This document shows positions 11,807 through 24,412 of a stretch of DNA of 64,000 bases, one piece after another. The notes under the pieces were generated by a model, which was given only the letters and a program-made list of their open reading frames with translations, was not told the DNA's origin and searched no databases. The DNA is from Megaleporinus macrocephalus (lineage: Eukaryota; Chordata; Actinopteri; Characiformes; Anostomidae). The translations under genes and the position numbers were made by a program. The DNA lies in assembly GCA_021613375.1 (NCBI GenBank), contig CM038720.1:20300715-20364714 (forward strand). The letters are read 5' to 3'. How positions within the stretch are numbered: position 1 is the first letter of the stretch; each line of letters opens with the position of its first letter.

Positions 11807-14800
11807 CGCACGTATGTACAGATAAAAATGTAAAACTGATGCAGTCGAGATCCATTTATGATCTGAGCAGGCAATGCAGCGCACACTGGAGTAGAATCCA
11901 CACGAGCAAGTATCTAAACCGTTAAAAAAGGGTATCGCTAAAGTAGAAATAAATAGAAGAGCAATAAATTAACTTGAAAGAGGGAACTCATTAAAAGGAA
12001 CAAGTCCGCCTCAGAAGGTGATGCAGGATGGAAAACATGGGCGTCTACAGATACAAGACTCCTGAATGAAGAGTTAACGTGATGATGGCTAGCATTGAGC
12101 CATATGGTTCAAAAACAGTATACTTTTCTTTAATGGAATGAGATTTAGATGTAAACAAGCATTTCAAAAGATTTACTGCAATAAGTACTAAAATACAATA
12201 CAAAATAAGTCTGGCTCAAACCATTGTTAAAATAATTAAGGTCTTTTTTCTCCCCCATTTTCCCTTGCACAATGTACTGGAACCATTAGCACCAGAAAAC
12301 TTTAACTGTGCTTTCTCTATTAGTCATCAGCCCACTGCTGAAGGCTCTACTTTTATGGTTTTTGGTATCTGCTAAAGATTGGTAACAATGAGGCAAATTC
12401 TTAACTTTTCCAGATAAGGATACAGTCCCCAAGCGCCATTACATCACCAATACGTGCACCAGAGCACAGCGTGAAATTAGTCCAACATGAGAGGATAAAG
12501 AAGTAGCACAGCCCAACAGCGTATTCTGACCTTCTGTTAATTATGTTGAAAGTCCGGCTCCCAGTTAAATCATTTAAGGACAGGAAGCCAACAGCTGGAT
12601 TTCTATCCAAACATTTCGCATTTCTGAAATTCTGGCAGAAAAGCAAACTAAAGTTGTTTTCCCATCCTTCAGTTTGCATAGGCTCCCGCGAATAGAAGCA
12701 GCATCAAAAAAAAGATGGAAAGATAAAACTTTGCTTGCTTTAAGCAGAATTAACTTTACAGCCATTACAGTCGGCAGGCAGGAAGAGAATGAGGGCTAAA
12801 ATCTCTGTGCCACGGCAACAACGCCCACCTTCATGAAGCTAACCATGGCTGCTTCTTCTATTTTTAATTGTGCCAGAATGTAACCTTTAAAAAGTTGTGT
12901 GCCATGACTGGACTGTCTGAAAGGTCATATTAAACAAAAAAATAAAATAAATAAATGAATAAAAATAAGAAACAAAAAAACACAAGAGTTAACATTGGCT
13001 CTGGAGACGCTCCTGGAGAGGGATGAAGTTTGAGGCTGAACTCAAGACTGAACTCTTCTAGCCTGGTAACTAAGCAGTTGGTAAGTCCAACATTAAGAGA
13101 AGGGATTGTGCTTTTCTTCTAACGAGAGAAGTGGACACCTGGTGAGATGTTGCCCCCTATTGTTTGGAGTATGAATTTGACAGGTTATCATTTTACAAGT
13201 TGCTCCTTTAAGACATGAAAATAACAATGCTAACGCTTTAGGTTTGCTTGTCTCGCCAACTTAGACGTGTATATGAGAGCATGAGCATGAAACAGCGCAA
13301 GTATTTCATTTTATATCAGCCAGTAAACTAGCTAATTAGCTAATGCAGGACTGTTAGCCAGATTAAGCGCTGTCGAGTGTTTTTTGTTTTGATGGCTCCA
13401 GTTGTCTCAAAGCAAGCAAGTTTATGTTTGGCTCAAAACTAGTTTTTGACTGTGCAGTGGAAAGACAACATAAATAGACACAAGGATGACATTATACAAT
13501 CACATTTGCATTATTGGTACTCTGCTGGTGGTTTTTTGGTACAAAATCTTTAGCCTCCTGTTTCTTTCTCAGTATGTTTAGGTTTTTAGCAGATACACAA
13601 TAATAGACAAATGCAACTTGGGGTAGTGAGTCCAGCCTAAATGGGGAAAGCAAACACTGAAGAATGGCAATATTGTCTACTACAACAGGGGTTCTCGTCT
13701 GGTGGGCAACGCTGGTGCTGCTGGGAGCTGTCTTTTACAATATAGACCACATGTACATTTAAATATGACATATATTGTCATGCTAATTATTTGCAAAAAT
13801 AAAACATTTATATTGAGCTCATTGATTGGTCTGGGGCAATACTAGGTAGTTACATTTAGATTTGTAGTGCAAGTCAATGTAAAATGTTTAACTTATTTAG
13901 ATTGCGGTCCATTGTTGATAAATGATTCAAATCAGAGTCGTTCAAAAGACCAGCTGTCTCAGACAGAAGAAACCATGTGTAAATCAAGATGAAAATACAG
14001 CAGTATGTACTTCGTGGCCTTTAAAACGAGCAACTACTATTCTGTTGTCTGCTCTTATCAAACAAGTCAAACAGTTTACGCAATCACAAGGTGGTTTCAT
14101 ATGGGAAGAATAATGACTATGTATCAAAACCACTGAACTGAGCCAGAACACTGTAACTTTCTGCTTTTCAGCCTGAGTTTCACTGATCAGCTTTCCTTTG
14201 GTGAGTTATAAAAATGTCATTGGATCAGTATGCCAGTGGAAAAACGTTGGCAAACCTCATGCTATGCAATCCAACCACTTTTAACTTTCTTAAACTTGCC
14301 ACTGTACTAGTAATGCTTTACCTGTGAGATAAGAGGGTCTCTCGTATGCGTTGCACGTTACGTCATGTTCACGATGTTTTCTATTGGGAATATACTGTAA
14401 ATATTCTATATGTTGAACAGCTCCAACAGTGACTCAATGAAGTGAACCTTACCTTGCATCACATTATATCTACTCTGACCCTGTTTATCAATGGAAAGGC
14501 ATCACCATAGCACTGCTGACCAGATTCTGGATTATTCTCAACACAACAGTTAAACAGACAAGTGAAATTATCATGGGGGAGTTGTACTGGCTGTATATGT
14601 GTATCAGGCACAGCGTGGTTGCTGGGAACTGACCACATAAACGGCTGTCATTAAATGCTCATACATGAATTTCTACATTTAGTTTTTAACTTTCTTTGAC
14701 TTTATATATTGCAATTGTCAGCTGGTAAGCTAGCTGTGGGAGCTCTGAAGAGACGATTTAGAAACAACAGAAGCGTCAATGCCAAATATTTGTCGTGTTA

Positions 14801-14815
14801 ATTCTAAGAGACCAT

Positions 14816-14821
14816 TTTATT
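14816..14821 (-). promoter_or_regulatory. kiaa1958: Candidate polyadenylation signal for kiaa1958-BEN
   Basis: AATAAA on the minus strand about 210 nt beyond the stop codon at 15029. It is the nearest canonical hexamer I saw. Confidence 0.45.
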
Positions 14822-15028
14822 CTGACACAGTTCTTCCACTGCTATTTAAAAATCTTTTTCACTGCATCTTTAAAAGGCAGCAAACAAGGACCTGCCTGGT
14901 CTAATCAGCGACCAAAAAACAAATTCGGTTCTTTGTTTGGTCCCTGTACATTTACAAAATATCAGCAATAATAACACTGGTCACACAAATACAATGGAGA
15001 GTTGTGACTGAGCAGGCTCCAAATAGTC

Positions 15029-15198
15029 TCACATATACGAAGGCCCCGACTTCTGCGTGCTGTGGAAAAGAAACGGCTCTTGTGCTAGTTTTTTCCTCTG
15101 ACCAATTCTCAACCGGCATTTATTGATACAGGCTTTCTTCAGCTTGGCTGACTCCACAGGCGTCCATCCTTCCAAGCTGGAACAATGTAGGACATAAG
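15029..15198 (-). CDS. kiaa1958: kiaa1958-BEN last coding exon (end of BEN domain)
   Basis: Acceptor TTAATTGCAG ending at 15199. It encodes AYVLHCSSLEGWTPVESAKL, INKCRLRIGQRKKL and a short tail ending PSYM, then TGA at 15029-15031. Confidence 0.85.
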
Positions 15199-18100
15199 CT
15201 GCAATTAAAAAGAAAAGAACGACCTCATTCAAACTGGCTCAAAGATCCACTAACCTCTATGTAGAGAATGCATTATTAAACCCTCTTATAATAAAACACG
15301 TACCTATAATTCCATCAACAGTTCTTCTGTCCAGGATTTTTTTCCCATCCGGCACTTTGCCTCTTTTCCCAAAAGCCACGGCTCCGATAAGGTCTTCCTC
15401 GCTGAAGAAGTGTTCGAACAGAAGGTGAAAGAGCCTCATGCTGTCCTGTCTGGACTCTTGGTGCATGGTGGTCAGTTTGGAAGTGGGCAGGTAGAGACCA
15501 CAGCCTGGAAAGAGTTCCTGTACTCCGAGCCGGGGCGGGCTGGCTTCTGGAACACGAGCTCTCTCGTGAATCACGAGGACCCGGGAGATGACTGCCTGAA
15601 GGTTTTGTAATGTTATAGGATCTGCAAGTGCAAAAAATTATACGAAAAACAAATCTCTCAACAACAAGACCTACAACATGGACAAAATATAAATGAATCC
15701 TGTCTGTGTCAGAATGGAAACACCTGTAATACTCTTTATAGGTTCTCAACCTGAAACCTGTGCTGTAAGACGGCGCATGTCTATCATTCGTCTTTGTTAA
15801 ATTATCCACTTGAGGATGACATTGGTGTAGTGATATGTACCAAAACCTTTTTACATAATTTAAGAGTAAGCTGCTCTTTACATTGTAATGGATGTACCAA
15901 CACAAATGATCAAATGACTTAGAATTAAATCTCTTTACTTCCATTAAAGGTGATCATAGCTCCACAGGAGAAACAACTTTGGAGACACTAAGTTTTGTTC
16001 TCTGTTTTGATCAAGTGCCCTTCAGCCCTGAATGGCTGGGTTATGATACAAGGATACTTGATTTTTATGACAGTTTCCAATGATTGTGTGAACCAGGCAG
16101 TGAACAAGTATTTTGAAGCCTACCACATTAAATTCTTATTTTGGACATTTTTTTTAGTTTTTTTTTAATGATATGGGCCCTTTAAGTAAAAAGACACAGC
16201 GCTGCATGCAGATCTCACCAATGGTCGTGATGAATTCCTCAAGCTCTTTTCTATCTTCAGAATTCCTCTCAGCATTTGGGGAAAACTCTGACGTGGAAGG
16301 CCAAAAGTGTTCCTCTGTGTTCAGGGTGGATTGAGCCAGGCAGCCTGTAACACATGCCACATGCAAATTTAACGACGATTCAGCTCAAATGAAGGGCTGA
16401 ATTATAGAAATTAAACTTTTTATAATACCCTTCAATTCTAACCATACGTTCACACTAGCAGGCAACAAAGTGACAGATGTCCTATGGGAGCACACGGCTA
16501 CATGGTGATGAACGAGAAGTCATGTTGAAATGTTTCTTAATGTTAACTAATTACTATGATGCGCTAAGGCGACAAACTAACTTACTGGCTCAAACAAAAA
16601 TCAACTGTAAGTACCCAGCCTCTGCTCTCCTTTCGTTCCTACCTTTCTGTTTCTACTCCCAATAGTATCAGTCAAAAACTAGAGACATTATAAACATCAT
16701 ATTTTAAACAAAGCAATAAATATATTGTATGTATTTCTACATTTTCTTGCCAGAAGCTTGAAAATGTACACGCCCACACACGACAACAAGAGCACATCCA
16801 CAAGAGACAAACTTGACGTGACATGAGCGATTCATCGCCTGATAGTGTGAATGTGCAGAAATGGCCTTATGTGGGGCCGCAGTTCAGTTGCTCACTCCTA
16901 TAGCATAGCTAACGTAGCTACGGTTCATTGTAGTTACTGAATAACAGAGCTGAAGATTTTCAACTAATGGGTTACAGAAGTGGGCATCAGGCAGTTAAAG
17001 TGAGAGAAGACAGTTTCTTTCGGCAATGGTCATACAGTGTCCCTATTAGTAGAGGACTGCTATGAATCGTGGAGAGAAACGGTGCATTTACACCCTTGTT
17101 CAGCTGACAGAGAGTTAAAAACACAAAAACAAAACATTTTCAACAAAGAAATTGGAATTATTTTATTTGCAATTATGCAAAAGTTTTCTTCCAAATTCAT
17201 TTACCTCATTCATGCACCTGAAATACACAATTATGCTGGTCCACGTTAGCTAATAATAGCGATTGAAGTTAACAGTGTGATCATAATACAGTGAAGACAT
17301 AAAATTCTTGCACAAATAACTAACCATGGAAGGCATTCAGAACCTTTTTTCCATCTTCTTTTCAAGAGAACCTGTAAATGTGATCAAATGATATTTTATC
17401 CACATAATGCAAAGCTGCTGCATTTATTGAAATATATGTCTTTCATGCAAACCAAATAATCTGGGTGTGCTTTTACTCATTTTATACATTACAAAAACAC
17501 GGTGAGATTTTCTTATGCTACAAATAGAAACTGTCCAAAATACACTCACCTTGTAATATTTCGATCGGTCGTTATAACGCGCACCGTCCATTTTTCATCT
17601 TGACGGAAATTTCAAATATCCACAGAGCATCTTCACAAAACACTTTAATCCTTTATTTCAGAGTGGGAGCGTGCAGTAGGATTTGAGTCCAGCTTTTATT
17701 TTAATTTCCAGTCGATAGATATTCAGCTTCTTAAACACGCTACATGAAAGTTTGCTTATAGTCAAAGAAATACTAAAACATCTGGATTTTAAGAAGCCTT
17801 TCGCATCTTTTAGCGACGGGTTCATTTTGTTTGACTGACAGGCGTGATTTTACTTTTCAGAAGTAAAGGTGTTGTAAGATTTCTCTTGAAAAAAATATGG
17901 CAAAATGAAGGCAGAAACTAAGCTTTTGATACGTTTTTTTTAATGCAAGACACTGGCTTTAAAACAAATACGGAAATATATAAATGAACTGTAAACAAAT
18001 AAAAGCATGCATGTTTTCTTATATACTCTCACTGATGTTGTTGGACCTTTTCTATACTTAAACCTACGTCAACAAACCTTATTAGAGCAGGGCAATATGC

Positions 18101-21100
18101 AAAAATGCAATATCATGATTCTTCAAGAGGTTATCACGTTACTTAAGCACTGCGTAAGCATTTGATTGTCTGAGACGTCACAGCCATCCGTGGCTGAAAG
18201 TCCAAGAGATCATGATTTGCCTCACTTTCTCTGCATGAGTCGGATGACTCTCCCTCTAGCCCACCACCCAACACAGTAGTTTAACGTCTTTAACAAAATT
18301 TGCACATGAAACCAAGTGTTTACAATACTGCTTGAAAGTTTGTGAACCTGTTGGCATGGTGTACAATATTACATAAATATGATCAGATCTTCAAGACGTA
18401 ACAGATAAAGAGAACTTAATTAAGCACAAACAAATCTATGCATTTCCATCAATTTATTAAAAAAGGGGTCCAACACTTCACTTAAGTTGGCAAACGTATC
18501 AGAAGCTCTATGATGATCAGTTTTTGTAGGTAATAATGAGGATCAATCCAGTGGATGACAATCAGGTATGAGTGTGGCTTCACCATCTACGTCTGGACTA
18601 CACCACACACACGCGTGTGTGTGTTAGGGCATGCTATGACCTCAGAAAATGATATGTCAAAGTTTATTAAACTATTTCTGACGATGTCTGAGGATTTCAC
18701 TGATCCGCAGTCGGGCCAATAAAGTACTAATGGAAATTCAGCACCATTGTTATCTATCCCTGGAGTGGTCTCCCATCGAACATGAGCCCAAAGACAAGTA
18801 ATAGAATATTCTGGGAGATCAAAAAGATCCTCTGGGTAACATCTAATGAACGGCAGATTCTGGGTAACATCTAATGTCCTTAAAAAACCCTTGTTAAGTC
18901 TGCAAAGAATGATGAAAGCAAAAAAAGGAATGGATTTTGAAATGGTTCAGTCAATGTCCAGACTTCCACTTTTCTGGCAGAACCCAGAAAAGCCTCTGGG
19001 TTAAAGCAGTGTTGTAAGAAGGCAAGGGCCAAAATTCTTCAAAGTCGATATGTGTTTGACTGATCAACAATTTTTCATCAAATTTTAATGCTAAAGCAGT
19101 CATTGCTGTTCACGGTGGGGTCACACCAGTTACAGAAAGCAGTAAATCCCATACCTTTGGCAACAGAAACAGTTAATATTTAATCAGAAAACGGGTGGAA
19201 ATGCTTACAGTATCTGTTTAATTAGGATCTCTTCAATTCTGAGTTCAATGAACATCTGATCATATTTTTGTAGAAATTCACAAAACGATAGCACTCCTAT
19301 AACTTCTGAGATCACATAAAAAAGTCATTTTCCCATCTTGTTTATGAATAATTGCATTGTCTGGCTTCAGGTTTAGAAAGAGAATAATAGTGTACCCTTT
19401 TTGTTTGTGCTGTTGCTGTCTGTGTAGCTCTTATTGTGCTTAGTAAGCAACAGAATAAAGATGAATGTAGTTGTAATGTAGCCTGTATGTAAAAAAATAA
19501 ATGCAGTGTTAAAATTAGCAGGAGCAATACAAATCTACTTTTGGGTTTGAGAAAGTAACTGCATCAGGGAATTACAAGTCCATGACTGCATGTTACTGTG
19601 CGGAATCAAAGGGTGCTGATCACATGTTTTTTTGACAAATAGACACACGAGCACTGCCCTACTGCATAAATAAAAATAATAATACATATTAAATAATATG
19701 ATTAATAGTCATCCTAATCCTTTTGTACTGTTTGAAGTGCAAGCTGTTAACATTGCATGCCTTGTGTTGAGGCAATTTAGGGAATTTATTTCTGATTTAA
19801 TATGTTTTTGGTTTGTCATCTATTTTATTCACACCTAACCCATTCAGCAGAGGCATTATGAATAAAACACTTTTTCATAATCGCCGATAACTGCTGTTGA
19901 ATTGCACTTGCAAAAGGTCAGTACAACACATGCTGCCCAAACTCACCTCTATTATACGCTATTTTTGGTTGCAGCACCAGAAATATCCCATGTTAATAAG
20001 AATATTCCAATTCAACTCACTACATCGCCACTCATACGAGATGCTGAAGGGATGTCAGGAGCAGTACTCCGTAGGGTTGGGCAATATGATAACATGTTAC
20101 TGTTAAACATTTGTAATCATGAACACATTACAATAGACAATATGTTACGTTTTTGAAAACATACTTCACTTTTCCATTTATCCTGAAATTTAAACACAAC
20201 TTAAAGAGCAACATGCATTTATAGTGTTCCGACCGCAGAGATAGACTTTCAGCAGATTCCACTTTTCACTAAAATGCATCACCAGTGTGATTAAATCTGA
20301 TGTGGCTGTCGTGCATAAAAGTTACATTATGTTATGTACTGTCCTAACTGTGTCTAACTAACTGTGCCCAATCTGGAGAGGCATAGCAATGCCAGCGAGA
20401 TGCCTTGCCCATGGGCACAACTTGGTGTACCCAGTCAGCGGTCTGGATGCAATAGGGAAGCTAAGACTTGCGTAACTGTATGTTGACACAGAAAACAGAT
20501 AACATCTACACTTGTGCTGAACGCAGTCAAGATCCGTCTTTGGCCACCTCCGACTGAGGTTTGAGATCGTAATCTGATCACCATGTGTCCTGGGTATGTT
20601 TATACCTGTCTTTCCATGTGTGATCTGATCAGGGAAATGTACTCATGCTAATGTGAGGTGTATCCAGCCTTTTCCACCTCAACTTGAAAGCATACCAGCA
20701 CAAAATATCTCCAAAAATTTTGGATCAAAATGCTATTCTTCTTGTTTTAAGTGCTGACCTGAGAACTGAAGCATGAATAGGTCAGATCGTCCATGAAACC
20801 ATAAAACGTGTAATGATGTTGATGGGCACTTATACACTGTGGATCACATGAACCCACCCCTTTAATACCTACGTTTTTAGGACTGGTTTATAGTCGGTTA
20901 GAAACATTCTCAGGTCTCCATGTGTCAAAATGTAAGAACAGCACATCCTAATGTTGAATCATCATAAAAAATATGTTTAATCAGCACAGAAGTGAATGAG
21001 GATTCATTTGGTCGCAGGGCTGGCCAACATGCACCAAACATGTTGATACACAATTAATATCTCAGCATTTTTTATGAAGTGGGCTAAATGTTCAGTTGTT

Positions 21101-23215
21101 CAATACATAAACAAAAATAATGCAAAATAAGTAGCTGCAAGTGGGTAACTGGTATCTTGGTTCAATGGTTTGCATTCAGCTATTAAAGTTGCTCTATTGT
21201 TGCAACAGAGACATATCTTTAGCATTTTTAGCGACCACCGCCTTATTTATACCCCACCACTCCATTACTATGATGATGTTTTTGTGCTTATATTTTAAAA
21301 TTTGCGATATGCTGCCTTGCTTACAGTATTGCAATATGTCATATTGTAACCCCTGTATCACAAAACAGCCCCAATCAATATACATTCAAAACTCGATAAG
21401 CCACTCATCAGCTGATAATTTGATATTTCCATATTACTTATTATTAAATCTATTCTATAGATTTTTTTTCACTTTCAAACATATTTATGAATTAAAGTGC
21501 CATTAGCAGCTCTGTAGGAACTATTGCCTCCCTGAGAATCTAAACCCTGATCCCCAGCCGAGGCCTGGTGATTTGTGACGAGGTGTGTTCAAAACTGATT
21601 TCTTCAACAAGACAGTTCAAGTCTTTTGTCACAAATTAAAGCTCTAACTTTTACGAAGCAGTTAAAATATAAAATTAATGTGTGAATGTCTGGTCAGACC
21701 ACAGTGCACAAACACAAACAGTCTAATGTTTAATTAACCTTAAAAAGGTTAAGAAACTGGATAAGTAAATTGAACAAGACTAAAGGTGGAAAGCGAACAG
21801 GGTATATGGTCTTTCAACAATCAAACACAAGTACAGCACACCAGACAAACAGACTCGGGCCTAGAAATATAAATAGAACGATTGGGAGTTACGATGGCCC
21901 CAAACACTGAAATAGTCTCTCTGAAAACCAAGTTGAAGTGACAATCCTATTTACTAAACCACACTTATGTAATACCACATGAACAGAATCGGTATTGTTC
22001 TGTAATTACACTTTAATGCCATATAGTTCTACATCCATTTTGCTGTGTTATAGCTATATATCCTCATTTTGTTCATTATATTTCTTACATTGTTATTTTT
22101 TTCCCTTTTAACTCCTTTTTTGAAGAAGGCTTTAAAACAAACTAAACAAAATGTGTTATTATTTATTATTGATATATGTAGTGTATTAAATCTTTACCTG
22201 TGCCGTCCCCTTTAGCTTCTGCGCCGAGAGACTGATCTGTTAGAATGTCCATCTCAGGGTTATCCGTGACTGATGCATCTCCAAACGACATCTCAAAGTC
22301 GCCATTGGGAAGGCTTTCCACCAGGTCACTCTTCCCAGGTCGGCTGGTAGCTGCTGCACTCTGACTGGCTGCTGGGTTTGAGTTCAAGTGTGTTTTGCTC
22401 TGGGAACTACATCCGGGGGCACGTGGCGGTTTAGCCACAGATGGAGAAACGGTTTCCAGCGGCGATGAAGATACACCTACTGAATCCCCGTCCATTGAGG
22501 AGGGCCTGTGATGAGCTGACGATATGGACGAGGGTCTAGTCTGAGAATTTGGTCTGGGTGAATGGGACACCCTGCTACTTGGCTGAGAGCCTTCCGAGCC
22601 ACCTGGAATTTGGGCGTTAGCCACAGTGTAATAGTCTTCAGCTCTCTCTTGCTTGATCTTCTTTGCTCCTGGATCTCCTTCGGATACTGGCCCTTTGGGG
22701 CCCCTTTTCCTGTCAGTGACCCTTGGCTCAGAGTCTCCCTCTTCATCCGTGGCAGAAGACTCACACACAATGTCAAACAGGTGGTTGTTGTACTCCTCCG
22801 CGTTGTCGTCCATTTCAGACGGCTCGCTACAGTTGGAGAAGTCGCAGGAGTCTTGGGTCTGATTGGAGTCACCGCCTTTGTTCTTGGCCGCGCTGCCCAG
22901 AAACCTTTCGGCCGAGCTGCTCTGCATGGCTGAGGCGCTCTGCAGAAGAGTGTCCGAACTGATCCCTCGGCTGCTCTGGTATAAGATTCGCTCCTTATGG
23001 TTTGTTTTACAGGAGCTCATTAAGGGCCAGTGGTACGCATGACCAGCATTGCAACCCCAAAGTGCGGTGAGGCTGCCATGGGCACCTTCCGTGAGCAAGT
23101 GCTTCAAGTTGGGGATGAGTGTGCAGATAGTCCCGTGGCTATGGGCCCATTTCACTAGTTTAGATAAGTTTTCCGCTGAGGTGTGTAAACAGTCTTCCAT
23201 GTTGAACGTCGTCCC
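15029..23215 (-). CDS. kiaa1958: KIAA1958 orthologue with C-terminal BEN domain
   Basis: Coding exons 23200-22198, 16344-16219, 15621-15304 and 15198-15029 join with GT-AG introns. The phases agree at every junction (1003+126+318+170 = 1617 nt, 539 codons with the stop). Residues 1-60 (MEDCLHTSAENLSKLVKWAH, then SHGTIC, LIPNLKHLL, WGCNAGHAYHWPL) match the KIAA1958 N-terminus as I know it. Next come an acidic stretch (SEPSEMDDNAEEYNNHLFD), a basic stretch with a sumoylation-type IKQE at 182-185, and a Ser/Pro-rich region to about 335. Residues about 430-525 are a BEN domain (LFHLLFEHFFSEEDLIGAVA, KILDRRTVDGII, AYVLHCSSL, INKCR). BEN domains bind DNA or chromatin partners, so a nuclear regulatory role is inferred. 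Mammalian KIAA1958 instead ends in a Crypton-recombinase-derived domain; I saw none in the 5.9-kb intron. The gene lies beside hsdl2, as in human 9q32. Confidence 0.82.
15304..15621 (-). CDS. kiaa1958: kiaa1958-BEN exon with most of the BEN domain
   Basis: Acceptor TTGCACTTGCAG, donor ATAG|GTACGT. The 318-nt exon encodes PITLQNLQAVISRVLVIHER, then RLFHLLFEHFFSEEDLIGAV and KILDRRTVDGII. Longer frames over the same bases in other phases are shadows. Confidence 0.88.
16219..16344 (-). CDS. kiaa1958: kiaa1958-BEN linker exon
   Basis: Acceptor GTGTTACAG, donor ATTG|GTGAGA. The 126-nt exon starts with 2 nt completing a Gly codon and ends with 1 nt completing an Asp codon. It encodes a charged linker (NAERNSEDRKELEEFITTI) and is in phase with the large upstream exon. 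Confidence 0.8.
17325..17371 (-). CDS. Candidate alternative exon (unresolved)
   Basis: Acceptor CATTTACAG and donor CATG|GTTAGT bound a 47-nt exon reading VLLKRRWKKGSECLPW in phase with the candidate start exon at 17550-17591. It leaves two carried bases, which does not fit the next BEN exon (16344), and its other frames are closed. Either another small exon is missing or this is not a BEN transcript. Confidence 0.3.
17550..17591 (-). CDS. Candidate alternative start exon (M-D-G-A-R-Y)
   Basis: ATG at 17591-17589 opens MDGARYNDRSKYYK and meets a good donor, AAG|GTGAGT. It lies inside the kiaa1958 intron, upstream of the BEN exons, and could be an internal promoter giving a short BEN-only protein. 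I do not recognise the peptide. Confidence 0.35.
18320..19310. mobile_element. Decayed Tc1/mariner-like DNA transposon
   Basis: The left end (GCTTGAAAGTTTGTGAACC, AGATAAAGAGAACTTAATTA) and the right end (TTTAATTAGGATCTCTTCAA, CATCTGATCATATTTTTGTA) are imperfect inverted repeats over roughly 90 nt. The phrases are those of common fish Tc1-type elements. The interior has no open transposase frame. Bounds are approximate. Confidence 0.6.
18604..18623. repeat. Alternating purine-pyrimidine palindrome
   Basis: ACACACACGCGTGTGTGT reads the same on both strands. It is a potential Z-DNA or cruciform site inside the transposon remnant. Confidence 0.6.
22198..23215 (-). CDS. kiaa1958: kiaa1958 large first coding exon
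   Basis: Acceptor TGCGTCTTCCCAG ends at 23216; 15 nt of 5' UTR precede ATG at 23200-23198; the donor is ACAG|GTAAAG after 22198. It encodes 334 residues from MEDCLHTSAENLSKL to AEAKGDGT. The start is chosen because the family N-terminus begins exactly there. Confidence 0.88.
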
Positions 23216-23897
23216 CTGGGAAGACGCAGAATCAGGTTAGACCTATGGCAGCTGCTCACAAGTTCATTAAATCACAATCATTTAATAATAATTCAATAAA
23301 TAACTTTTTGACTGGGATTTTGAATGCTTGGATGTTTACTAACTCATATCAATCCAAAAACTGACCTGGCCAGAACAAGGATCAGGTTAACACCTACAAG
23401 TTGATGCCATGAAGTCATGTGCTTTGTCTTCAACCATCAATCATTTTCACTCACTCCATTCTGACTGCTAACTAAAGCTAACAAAGATAACAGGTCCACT
23501 AGACGACTTTGGTTTACTGCTTTGTCGTTTCCTTGCCAAAATCTGCATGTCTGAAGTATCTCACAGCAAAGCCCGTGACAGCAAATCGACAAGAAATCGA
23601 AAGTGAATGTTTATCAGCATCGTCTGGTTGTGATATATATCGCTAACGTTAGCTAGCTGGCTAACTAGCTAGTTATCCATCTATCTTACCGCACAGGTGG
23701 CATCGTAAATAAACGCAAATGACAGCTCGCTAACAAGCAACCCCTCCAAAATAACACAACTATCATATCTCGATTACCTACATGAACGTTTGGGTTGTGT
23801 TTATAAGAATAACGTTCGCTATTTGATCGGCTAGTTAGCATTAGCTGTTAGCTAGGCTGCATAACAAAACAAAGGGACGCAGCAGTGTTAACGCTAC

Positions 23898-24000
23898 CTT
23901 CGCGCAGGAGAATCCGCAGCAGTGTAAGGTTACATATGGTGATCTGTCGAGGCTTCCTCTGTATTGAACACCATCCAGATGCCAGCTGCTGGTGGACGAA
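23898..24000 (-). other. kiaa1958: Candidate non-coding first exon of kiaa1958
   Basis: A donor GCGAAG|GTAGCG after 23898 follows a locally GC-richer stretch on the minus strand and would splice to the acceptor at 23216. The transcription start is not defined by the sequence. Confidence 0.4.
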
Positions 24001-24234
24001 TACTTGAACAGCGATTTATTTCCAAAATAAAATGGATTCTTTTTTATCCTTTCTTTCTGAGGGGACTTTTAGAGAGAACGGCTTTGCTGAACGTCATGTC
24101 CTCTTACGTGTCGCTGTGAAGACTGTCCTCTGTTTTTCTCTCTTTTTCTTTCTCTGTGTGGAAGCCCATTCACTCCAGTTAAAATACAAAAATTACAAAC
24201 TAGTTATTATTCAACCCTGAGTGAACTGCTATGG

Positions 24235-24412
24235 CATTATTTTAAGTCATTATTTTGAGATGATATTTCATTATTTTGAGATATAAAGTAATTAATTTGA
24301 GAGAGATTTACATTTATTTCTATTTTCATCACCAACTTGCAGTTGCAAAGTCATCATTTTGAGATTCTTAGTCATTATTTTGAGACATTAAGTCACTATC
24401 TTGAGATACCAT
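24235..24412. repeat. Degenerate tandem repeat of about 20 bp
   Basis: TCATTATTTTGAGAT and close variants recur at least six times with interruptions. Confidence 0.65.

Larger units (their letters stand above)
10392..14800. other. Non-coding stretch upstream of the CCDC106-family exons
   Basis: No convincing exon was found on either strand. It holds repeat D (10450-10690), a minisatellite (11041-11405), a CA run (11784-11806) and repeat-like DNA at 12390-13210 that shares phrases with 29975-30310. The first exon of the CCDC106-family gene may be hidden here. Confidence 0.45.
16345..22197 (-). other. kiaa1958: Large intron of kiaa1958-BEN
   Basis: It holds a decayed Tc1-like element (about 18320-19310), stretches of dispersed repeat C (18080-18160, 20070-20160, 21000-21400) and two possible alternative 5' exons (17325-17371, 17550-17591). 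No exon resembling a tyrosine-recombinase/DUF3504 domain is visible. Confidence 0.6.

Noticed and set aside
15315..15944. 209-codon minus-strand open frame
   Set aside because: It overlaps the BEN exon in another frame and continues into the intron; the BEN frame is the one with homology and matching splice phases.
22477..22962. Several overlapping frames on both strands over the kiaa1958 exon
   Set aside because: Shadows of the real reading frame in a GC-richer exon.
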